From contig CAMVGR010000016.1 of the NCBI GenBank assembly GCA_947167075.1, forward strand, positions 1 to 47,413: a DNA stretch of 47,413 bases. The letters are read 5' to 3'. Under the pieces are notes generated by a model. The model did not search any database and was not told where the DNA came from. It saw only the letters and a program-made list of their open reading frames with translations. Source of the DNA: an uncultured Bacteroidales bacterium (lineage in GTDB: Bacteria > Bacteroidota > Bacteroidia > Bacteroidales > P3). This document shows positions 6,214 through 14,000 of this stretch, in pieces. Each line of letters begins with the position of its first letter. Within the stretch, counting starts at the first letter, position 1. The position numbers and the translations under genes were made by a program.

Positions 6214-8805
6214 CTATCGGCGGGTAGCTTTGAGCACCTGCTCCACCACGCCGATCTTGTAGCCTGTGCTGTGGTAGAGTATGTGACCATCCTTGTCGAT
6301 GAGGACCACCAAGGGGTACTCCACATTGGATAGCTTGGCGGCCTCACAGATGCGCTGCTCCAGGGCTCCCTTTTGATAAGCGAAATCAGTATTAGCCAGC
6401 CCCCACTGCGACATGCCGATAGTTGCCGGTCCCACCATGAAGGTCATACCGCCCCACTGCTTTATCTCTTTCTGCAACTGGTGAAGCTCGACGACGAGGT
6501 GCTTCGAGGGCTCGCTGTATTCGCCAAGATTGACATAGAGCATACCCTCCTTGCCAGCATAGTCCCATAGCTCGATGCCGTCGAAAAGCTCAAGATTCTT
6601 GTCCAACACAGCCATCTCGTCGGTGCGGGCCAGTAGGGGCAGGATGATGATCTCCTTGGTGATCTTCTCGCCGTCCTTGACCTCGAAGAACTCTACCCTT
6701 GAGCGCACAGCCCCATCGGGGTAGCGGTTGCCTGTGCTGAGGCAGTAGATGCCGGGCTCCAGGCTGAGGGTGGCAGGGAAGGAGGACATGCGTGGGTCGT
6801 TCTCGAAGTCGAAGGTACGCAGGTCGCCGTTCTCCAGCTTGGCCAGCGTGAAGTGGGGCCAGTAGACGGGCTTGGCGGGTTCCTTACCGTTGTAGGTGAG
6901 GCTTAAAGAGGTAGTACTGGTTGAACTAGTAGAACTAGACACACTAGTAAGACTATTGTTTTGCCAGTCTTTGCCATCCCAACAGTAGATGGTGTTGGTG
7001 GCATTGTCGAGGTAGGCAGGCACCCCGGCGGCACGGCAGGCGGCGACAAAGAAGATGTCGCGGCTGTGGCTGTCGGCACGGCGCAGCTTGTAGACGCCCA
7101 CGGGCGAGATGGGGCAGTTGTAGTAGTTGCTCGTGTCGTCGACAACAATGTTGTCGACCACCCAACGACGGATCTCCTCAGCCGTCATGCCCTTGAAGCA
7201 GGCGAGCTCCTCGCGGTAGGGGCGCACCATCTCGTTGCTGATACGGGCAGGCATAAGTCCCTTCCTGTATATTCTTTCGGAAACAATCTGTTTCTCAAGC
7301 CGATTGTAAGTGGTGTAATGTACTTCCAGCACATCGGAGGTGATGTCGCGAAGGTCTTTGTCGGAGAATGAAGTGAGGTAGTCGTAGACACTGCCGAACT
7401 GCTCCTCGTGCCAGCCATGCTTGATGATAAAATTGAGGATTACCTCGTAGTTGCCCTCCGACTTATACAACAACTCCCACATTTCTTCCTGTTGCTCCTT
7501 ACTAAAAAACTGAAATCCTTCGATTTTCTGAAGGAAGTCCTTGGTAGGGAACGTGGCGGTGTAGGCGTTGCGCACGGAGTCCTCGTAGGCCAGTCGGCGG
7601 GCGTTGGCGGCGGTCTCCTCCTCGGTGGCCGTCACTTTGGGTTCACCTGCCACTGGGGGCACAATTTCGAAATTGAGAATTGAGAATTGAGAATTGAGAA
7701 TTGAGGGGATAGTCAACGTCAAAGTGCTGTCCTGGCGCACATCCAGCTTCTCGAAAGCATAGCGGTCGCCGTCGGTGGCCCAAATGAGTAGGTCGCCGAG
7801 GCCGGTGGTCAGCGAGGCCTTGCCCTCGGCATCGGTGGTCTGGGTGCTGAGGGTGTAGTACTCGGCGTAGTTGTAGAGCTTAAACTTCACCTGGGCACCC
7901 TCCATGGGCTTGCCGTCAGCATCATGTACGGTGACGGTGACGCGGCGCGTGGGAGCATAGTGGGAAAGCAAATTGAGTTCGGAATACAAACTAGTGCGCT
8001 TCACTACCTCCTCGTCGCCTTTGTATTTGCCGAAGGCCTTCGAGTGCACCATCATGCAGCGCGTGCTCGGCACGGAAAACCAGCCCATGTTGAGCCGAGG
8101 GTCTGGCTCACAAGCCCCGAGGAACTTCCACTCGCCGTCGACGTAGACTTCCACCCACGCGTGGTTGTCGTCGCAGTGGGCCCAGCGGGGCGTGTAGCAC
8201 TGGCGGGCGGGGATGCCCACGGCGCGCAGGGCGGTGACGGCGAAGGTGCTCTCCTCGCCGCAACGGCCCAACGAGGTGCGCAGGGTAGCCAGGGGCGCAC
8301 TGGTACGGGCGTCGCTGGCGCGGTAGGCCACATGCTCGTGGCACCAGTGGTTCACCTCTAAGGCGGCCTCCTCGATGGTCATGCCCTGCACGCGCTCCTT
8401 TAGTTCGCGGAAGAAGACCATGCGGGCGGTGTCGAGGTTCTCGTTGTTTACGCGATAGACCAGCACGAAGTGGCGGAACACATCCTCCGGCACATCCTTG
8501 CCCCAAGGCATCTCCTCTCTGGCTTTGAAGGCGTAGCGTACCTGTTGCAAGTAGAATTCTGGTTCATAATCGGCCAAGTCGCTCAGCGGCATGTAGGCAT
8601 AGAGAAACTCCATAGCCTCTCGCTCGGCGTGACTGAGGGTGTCAAGCCTTAATTGAGAATTGAGAATTGAGAATTGAGAAATTCTTGCTTCAAAATCCTC
8701 ATGAATCTCGGTGCGATATTGGCGATCGGTGATGAAATGCGGGTCGCGATAGCAGGCCGTTAGTCCAAGCAGCATGACGGCGACGAGGAGAAGTCTTTTA
8801 TTCAT
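6214..8805 (-). CDS. Large transglutaminase-like lipoprotein with C-terminal thioredoxin-like domain
   Basis: An 863-residue protein with lipobox LTAC (Cys18). A transglutaminase-core domain (about 95-260) has the triad Cys182 (GRCGEES), His215 (DDNHAWVEV) and Asp235, so a peptidase or amide-transfer activity outside the cytoplasm is plausible. A carboxypeptidase-like beta-sandwich (RRVTVTVHDADGKPMEGA, about 290-360) follows. Around residues 570-600 a second, degenerate transglutaminase-like stretch keeps AACRAAGVPA but lacks the Cys. The C-terminal 90 residues (PLVVLIDKDGHILYH) resemble a thioredoxin fold without CxxC. Three short repeat arrays are built into the protein: residues about 43-52 and 367-379 (7-bp units) and 617-630 (9-bp units). 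It lies 13 bp after the barrel-protein gene and ahead of the sigma factor. Confidence 0.87.
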   Translation of the reverse strand: MNKRLLLVAVMLLGLTACYRDPHFITDRQYRTEIHEDFEARISQFSILNSQLRLDTLSHAEREAMEFLYAYMPLSDLADYEPEFYLQQVRYAFKAREEMPWGKDVPEDVFRHFVLVYRVNNENLDTARMVFFRELKERVQGMTIEEAALEVNHWCHEHVAYRASDARTSAPLATLRTSLGRCGEESTFAVTALRAVGIPARQCYTPRWAHCDDNHAWVEVYVDGEWKFLGACEPDPRLNMGWFSVPSTRCMMVHSKAFGKYKGDEEVVKRTSLYSELNLLSHYAPTRRVTVTVHDADGKPMEGAQVKFKLYNYAEYYTLSTQTTDAEGKASLTTGLGDLLIWATDGDRYAFEKLDVRQDSTLTLTIPSILNSQFSILNFEIVPPVAGEPKVTATEEETAANARRLAYEDSVRNAYTATFPTKDFLQKIEGFQFFSKEQQEEMWELLYKSEGNYEVILNFIIKHGWHEEQFGSVYDYLTSFSDKDLRDITSDVLEVHYTTYNRLEKQIVSERIYRKGLMPARISNEMVRPYREELACFKGMTAEEIRRWVVDNIVVDDTSNYYNCPISPVGVYKLRRADSHSRDIFFVAACRAAGVPAYLDNATNTIYCWDGKDWQNNSLTSVSSSTSSTSTTSLSLTYNGKEPAKPVYWPHFTLAKLENGDLRTFDFENDPRMSSFPATLSLEPGIYCLSTGNRYPDGAVRSRVEFFEVKDGEKITKEIIILPLLARTDEMAVLDKNLELFDGIELWDYAGKEGMLYVNLGEYSEPSKHLVVELHQLQKEIKQWGGMTFMVGPATIGMSQWGLANTDFAYQKGALEQRICEAAKLSNVEYPLVVLIDKDGHILYHSTGYKIGVVEQVLKATRR
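6913..6957. repeat. 9-bp periodic array inside the transglutaminase gene
   Basis: ACT recurs at 6916, 6925, 6934, 6943 and 6952, exactly every 9 bp, with related but changed flanks (GAACTAG, ACACTAG, AGACTA). In the protein it gives a Ser/Thr-rich stretch (about residues 617-630), a low-complexity loop unlike the rest of the sequence. Confidence 0.72.
7671..7705. repeat. 7-bp tandem array (AATTGAG x5) in the transglutaminase gene
   Basis: Five perfect copies of AATTGAG. On the coding strand this reads as Ser, Ile, Leu, Asn, Gln, Phe (SILNSQFSILNF), placed after the carboxypeptidase-like beta-sandwich, in frame. The preceding bases 7661-7670 (ACAATTTCGA) are a weaker unit. Confidence 0.9.
8651..8678. 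repeat. 7-bp tandem array (AATTGAG x4) in the transglutaminase gene
   Basis: Four perfect copies of the same AATTGAG unit as at 7671, 950 bp away in the same gene and same orientation. It encodes ISQFSILNSQL near residues 42-52, just after the lipoprotein anchor region. Confidence 0.9.
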
Positions 8806-8818
8806 TTAAGGATTTCAG

Positions 8819-9379
8819 TTAATACATGAAAGCTTCTAAATTGAGGCTGATGCCACCATAGATGGCCCGTGCTGAGTAGATACCATAGATGTCTACATAT
8901 TTCACTGGGCGTACTGACAGACCGACACCGTAGTTGAAATGATGGTCGCGATGGAGGACGTTGTAGTCGTGATAGACCGATGCTGTATTTTCGTCGACAT
9001 CCACATTTACCGTGGTGGCATCTGTATCGCCATAGTTGGTTTGGCAATAGCCCAGCACAGGCATGATGCGTAGCCAGGGCAGAATAGGAATCTGATAGCT
9101 CAGATTGATGGTGAACGATGCCGAGTCGCGGTAGAGTTGATTGATTACGTGGTTGTCATATTTATGGGCAGGAGTAACATCTATAAAGTCGATCTGCACA
9201 CCCCATGCTTGAAAGCTGAGGCCGAAACCGACTTCAGAGTATTCGGTGCCATAGGCTCCTACACCTCCTTGAATGCCGATGCTGTAGCGGTCGCGATTGC
9301 TGTTGAAGTCGAGTAATTGAGCATTAGCACTCATGCCGAGAATCACCATAGAAGTGATAATAAGTAAAGTCTTTTTCAT
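8819..9379 (-). CDS. Small outer-membrane beta-barrel protein
   Basis: A 186-residue protein with a Sec signal peptide ending MSANA-Q (cut after about residue 20). The mature part is made of alternating amphipathic strands (YSIGIQGGVGAYG, GLSFQAWGVQIDFIDV, SFTINLSYQIPI, NYGVGLSVRPVKYVDIYGIY) and ends in an aromatic residue (EAFMY), typical of an 8-stranded OmpX/OmpW-like barrel. No ligand can be named. It lies 49 bp after cutC and 13 bp before the transglutaminase lipoprotein, so both may be cotranscribed. No promoter of the TAnnTTTG type is visible directly upstream. Confidence 0.8.
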   Translation of the reverse strand: MKKTLLIITSMVILGMSANAQLLDFNSNRDRYSIGIQGGVGAYGTEYSEVGFGLSFQAWGVQIDFIDVTPAHKYDNHVINQLYRDSASFTINLSYQIPILPWLRIMPVLGYCQTNYGDTDATTVNVDVDENTASVYHDYNVLHRDHHFNYGVGLSVRPVKYVDIYGIYSARAIYGGISLNLEAFMY

Positions 9380-9428
9380 TGTCTGTGTTGTTTAAATGAT
9401 TATTTATGTGTTTTTTGCTGTTTCGTGT

Positions 9429-10133
9429 TTAAAATTCCTGCGTAGCCTGCAATAAATTGCTCACCTGTTTGGCGTCGGTTTGCACGGTGCCGTCGGGCAG
9501 GGTGATTTTGCACGAACCGTGCACCTCGGCCACCCGCGTACGGGCTATTAGATCCTTTACGTTTGCTGGTGTTACCCCACTGCCGGCTAGTATTTTAAGG
9601 TGGGATGAGGATAAGGGAAAGTGGTGCGTGGATTCGACCAGCTGTCGGATTGTGTCGGCACCTTGCAATGCGGTGGGTTGTTGTCCGCTAGTAAGTAGCC
9701 GTGTGCATCCAGATTCGACCACCGCCTGTAATGCATCCAGCGGTTGTTGGTGAGCTTCGTCGAATGCCCTGTGGAAGGTTACCTCCATAGGACTGGCAAT
9801 CTCGACCGCCCTACGTGTCAGTGCTACGTCGATGCGTCCATAATAGTCCAAAAAACCTATCACTACAGCTGCGGCCCCCAGTTGGCGGCAACGGTCGATT
9901 GTGTGCAATATTGCATCTACTTCGTCGGAGGTGTAATAGAAGTTCCCTGCTCGAGGTCGGACAAGCACATGTGTGCGAAGGTGAAGCGTGCGGACACAGT
10001 ATTCTATATCCTCGTCGCAAGGTGTCAAGCCACCACATGCCAAGTCGCGGCACAATTCAATGCGATATGCTCCACCAAGTTTGGCGGCTTCGGCTGATTG
10101 TCTCGATGGGGTGCAAATTTCTACTTCAATCAC
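9429..10133 (-). CDS. cutC: CutC family protein (copper homeostasis-related)
   Basis: A TIM-barrel protein of about 234 residues when started at the GTG at 10133 (VIEVEICTPSRQS), which matches the start of known CutC proteins. Motifs seen: RIELCRDLACGGLTP, VLVRPRAGNFYYT, VIGFLDYYGRID, VTFHRAFDE, RLLTSGQQPTALQG, ILAGSGVTPANV and VHGSC near the end. CutC was linked to copper tolerance in E. coli, but the biochemical role of the family remains unsettled. A longer reading frame starting at 10214 would run through the promoter and a poly-T tract and is rejected. The -7 promoter box lies only 5 bp before the GTG, so the message may be leaderless. Confidence 0.9.
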   Translation of the reverse strand: MIEVEICTPSRQSAEAAKLGGAYRIELCRDLACGGLTPCDEDIEYCVRTLHLRTHVLVRPRAGNFYYTSDEVDAILHTIDRCRQLGAAAVVIGFLDYYGRIDVALTRRAVEIASPMEVTFHRAFDEAHQQPLDALQAVVESGCTRLLTSGQQPTALQGADTIRQLVESTHHFPLSSSHLKILAGSGVTPANVKDLIARTRVAEVHGSCKITLPDGTVQTDAKQVSNLLQATQEF

Positions 10134-10137
10134 GGTG

Positions 10138-10145
10138 CAAAAATA
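10138..10145 (-). promoter_or_regulatory. cutC promoter -7 element
   Basis: TATTTTTG on the minus strand matches TAnnTTTG. No good TTTG is found 19-20 bp upstream; a T/A-rich tract is there instead. The G of the box is 5 bases from the GTG start codon, so transcription would begin at or next to the start codon. Confidence 0.55.
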
Positions 10146-10245
10146 CTGATTTTTTTTTAATATGGTGGAAAAAAACATCGTTGGATATAGTCTTTGTCTT
10201 GCAGTGACTACCAAAGGTCTGCCTGCCGGCAGCAGCCCGAATCCG

Positions 10246-10311
10246 ACTTATCACAACCGTACTTCAACCGTACATGCACCGTACATGCACCGTACATGCA
10301 CCGTGACGGTG
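10246..10311. repeat. 11-bp periodic array between cutC and the acyltransferase gene
   Basis: Units CCGTACTTCAA, then CCGTACATGCA three times, then CCGTGACGGTG start at 10257, 10268, 10279, 10290 and 10301, exactly 11 bp apart. A weaker unit starts at 10246. The divergent spacer (10134-10470) holds nothing else but the two promoters and a GC-rich stretch at 10215-10245. Confidence 0.9.
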
Positions 10312-10430
10312 GGTAGATGGTACGCCCTATGTAGGGTGGAGGATACGCTTACTTATTGCACATATCCTTTATGATGCCTTTGTAAAACAGGTTCTTTCTC
10401 ACGTTTCTAAACGGGTGTGTATAATTTTTT

Positions 10431-10461
10431 TTTGCCACTAATAATAAAAAGTGTATCTTTG
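10431..10461 (+). promoter_or_regulatory. Promoter of the acyltransferase-purL operon
   Basis: TTTG at 10431-10434 and TATCTTTG at 10454-10461 are exactly 19 bp apart. The start codon at 10471 is only 9 bp after the box, so the leader is a few bases at most. Confidence 0.82.
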
Positions 10462-10470
10462 CACTTTGTT

Positions 10471-11052
10471 ATGAAACATATATGGATAGCGATAGTCAAG
10501 CTTTTTGGCTGGAAATTCATCCTTCCCGACAAGACGAAACGGCCCGAGGTGATGCGGTGTGTTTTTGTGGAAGCACCTCACACGGCAGTGTCTGACTTCT
10601 TGGTGGGTATAGCGTATATGTGGGAACTAGGTACCCCAGGCCATATCTTTATAAAGAAGGAGTTTTTCCGTTGGCCGATAGGTGGTCTGCTACGTCGGTT
10701 TGGATGTGTTAGCATCGACCGTGGAAATCCCAAAAACGGGCTAGTGGAACGTGCTGTGCAGGGATTTGCGGATAATAGGGAGTTCTCCGTTATCATCACA
10801 CCGGAGGGTACTCGCAAGCCAGTTCGCCGATGGAAAAGAGGATTTTGGGAAATTGCCAAGCGAGCCCAGGTGCCGATTGTGCCAGTCTATATCGATTTCA
10901 GTAAAAAGGAGATGGGCCTCTTTGATACGATGTCTCTATCCGACAGTATGGATGATGATATGTTGCGGTTGCGGCAGCTATATCGGAAAGAGATGGCAAA
11001 ACGCCCAGCACAGTTTATCGAGGTGAGTGATCTTGGAGCTGTGCAAAAGTAA
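10471..11052 (+). CDS. 1-acylglycerol-3-phosphate acyltransferase-family protein
   Basis: A 193-residue acyltransferase of the PlsC family. The HX4D catalytic motif is EAPHTAVSD near residue 35, followed by the substrate-site motif CVSIDRG and the third motif ITPEGTRKP near residue 110. One short hydrophobic N-terminal segment may sit on the inner membrane. It probably transfers an acyl chain in phospholipid or aminolipid synthesis, exact substrate unknown. I chose the ATG at 10471 because the reading frame further upstream (from 10417) would cover the promoter. purL follows after 25 bp. Confidence 0.85.
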   Translation: MKHIWIAIVKLFGWKFILPDKTKRPEVMRCVFVEAPHTAVSDFLVGIAYMWELGTPGHIFIKKEFFRWPIGGLLRRFGCVSIDRGNPKNGLVERAVQGFADNREFSVIITPEGTRKPVRRWKRGFWEIAKRAQVPIVPVYIDFSKKEMGLFDTMSLSDSMDDDMLRLRQLYRKEMAKRPAQFIEVSDLGAVQK

Positions 11053-11077
11053 AGTAAAACAAAATAATACAGACTAT

Positions 11078-14000
11078 ATGGTAAAAAGAATCTACGTTGA
11101 GAAAAAAGCCCCTTATGCAGTGAGGGCGACAGAATTGAAGACCGAATTGAGCGAATACCTCGGCATCGATACCGAGAAAGTGCGTGTGTTGGTGCGTTAC
11201 GATGTACAGAATGTTAGCGATGCCACGTTCCAGACTGCTTTGACCACAGTGTTCAGCGAACCTCCGGTTGATAATGTATACCTTGAGGAATATCCCCACG
11301 ATGGTAATGATTTCTGTTTTACTGTGGAATATTTGCCCGGTCAATTCGATCAGCGTGCCGATAGTGCCGAGCAGTGTGTCTGTTTGCTCAACGATGCCGA
11401 GCACCCTATCATTAAAAGTGCCACCACATATGTCATCACCAGTAGTAAAGGTTTATCTAGCGAAGATAGGAAAAAGATAGTCGCCCATTGTGTCAATCCT
11501 GTCGACAGTCGTGTGACCGACGAACCCAAACCTGCAACCCTAGAGGATCGATTCGATGAGCCTGCCGACGTGCAGGTCCTCGATGGCTTCAAAGATATGG
11601 ACGAGGTGCGGTTGGAAGAGCTGTACAGGTCGCTGGGCCTTGCAATGACCTTCGCAGACTTCAAGCATATTCAGTGCTATTTCCACAACGATGAGCAACG
11701 TAATCCCACTATGACCGAAATACGTGTGCTCGACACCTATTGGAGCGACCACTGCCGCCATACGACATTCGCCACGGAGCTGAAGGATGTGAAGTTTGAC
11801 GAAGGATACTACCGTCCGCTTATCGAGGGCGCTTTCCAACAGTACCTCGAGGACCATAAGAAGCAGTATGCAGGTCGCACAGACAAGTATGTATGTCTGA
11901 TGGACATCGGAACCCTGGCTGCTAAGCGACTAAAGAAAGCCGGATACCTCGACGACCAAGAGAAGAGCGACGAGATAAATGCCTGTTCGATAGTGGTGCC
12001 TGTCGTGATCGATGGCAACGAGGAAGAGTGGCTCATTAACTTCAAGAATGAGACCCACAATCACCCTACCGAGATAGAGCCTTTTGGAGGTGCTGCCACT
12101 TGTTTGGGTGGTTGTATACGTGACCCGCTAAGCGGACGTACCTATGTCTACCAAGCAATGCGTGTGACCGGTGCTGCCGACCCCACTCGTCCCCTCAGCG
12201 AAACCCTTCCTGGCAAACTGCCTCAGCGCAAGATTGTCACTACCGCTGCCCGTGGCTATTCCAGCTATGGCAACCAGATCGGATTGGCCACAGGTTTGGT
12301 CAATGAGATATACCATCCCAACTATGTGGCTAAGCGCATGGAAATAGGTGCAGTGATAGCTGCTGCTCCGCGTCGGGCTGTGAAGCGACTCACTTCGGAC
12401 CCGGGCGATGTCATTATTCTGCTAGGCGGACGCACAGGCCGCGACGGTTGCGGAGGCGCTACTGGCTCCAGCAAGAGCCACACCACCGCTAGCCTCACTA
12501 CCTGTGGTGCTGAGGTGCAAAAGGGCAATGCCCCTACCGAGCGCAAGATACAACGTCTCTTCCGCCGCGAGGAGGTTTCTTCGCTCATCAAAAAGTGCAA
12601 CGACTTCGGTGCCGGTGGAGTGAGTGTTGCCATAGGCGAGCTGGCAGACGGCTTGAAAATCAACCTAGATAAAGTCCCCAAGAAGTATGCTGGTCTCGAC
12701 GGTACCGAACTAGCCATCAGCGAGAGTCAGGAGCGTATGGCTGTAGTCGTCGATCCTAAGGACGTTGACCAGATGCTAAAGTATGCCGACGAGGAGAACC
12801 TAGAAGCTACTGTTGTGGCTACCGTAACAGAGGAGCCCCGCATGGTAATAAGCTGGCGTGGAAAAGAGATCGTCAACCTCAGCCGCCGCTTCATCGACAC
12901 CAACGGTGCTCATCAAGAAACCACCGTTTCTGTTGCGATGCCAACGAAGGAGGTAAGAGATGAGAAAAAAGGAGAAAACGTTAAGAGTCTTTGGCTCAAT
13001 ACTCTCTCCGATCTCAATGTGTGCTCGCAGAAAGGCTTGGTGGAGATGTTCGACAGCTCGATTGGTGCTGGTAGTGTGGTAATGCCTTTCGGTGGCCGCT
13101 ATCAGCTTACACCGACGCAGAGTATGATTGGCAAGTTGCCCCTGCTTGACGGCAAATGCGATACGGTTACCATCATGTCCTACGGTCTCGATCCGTACCT
13201 TATGTCGTGGAGCCCCTTCCATGGTGCTGCATGGAATGTCGTGAACAGTGTGGCTAAGATTGCAGCAGCCGGAGGCGATGCAAGCCGTGTGCGCCTCACT
13301 TTCCAAGAGTATTTTAAGAAACTGGGCAATGATCCCTATCGCTGGGGTGAACCTTTTGTTGCACTCCTTGGGGCTTACAATGCCCAAATGGGACTGAAAC
13401 TCCCATCCATAGGTGGTAAGGACTCGATGAGCGGCACCTTTAACGACATAGATGTGCCACCTACGCTTTGCTCTTTCGCCGTAGGCATCAGCGACTTGAA
13501 GCATGTGATAACGCCAGAACTGAAGAAATCGGGCAACCGTCTGGTGCTACTCGATGTGAATCAGAAAGATTACGACATGCCCGACTACGAGGATGCTCTC
13601 AATCAGTATGCAGCCCTACGCAGAGCCATAGAGAAAGGCCAGGTATGCAGCGCTTATGTTGTTGGTTTTGGTGGAATAATTGAGGCTGTCAGCAAGATGG
13701 CCTTCGGTAACAAGCTAGGCGTAAGGTTGACCAATGTGCAGGCAGAAGAGCTTGTTGCTAAACAATATGGCAACATTGTAGTTGAGGTGGCAAGTGCTAG
13801 TGTTCTGCCGTTCCGTTGTCGTGAGATTGGCGAGGTTACATCTGAACCTGCCTTCGAGGTAGCTGGCGAGTGTATACCCCTCGACGATGCCCTTGCCGCA
13901 TGGCAGAAACCTCTCGAAGGAGTATTTCCAACACGGTCGAGCCAAGTGGAAGGTACAAAGATGAATGTGGAGAGTGCACTCTACTCAGAGCCCGCCTCCA

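Noticed and set aside
10246..10311. CRISPR-like array
   Set aside because: Units are 11 bp without spacers, and no cas genes are present. The same applies to the other periodic arrays.
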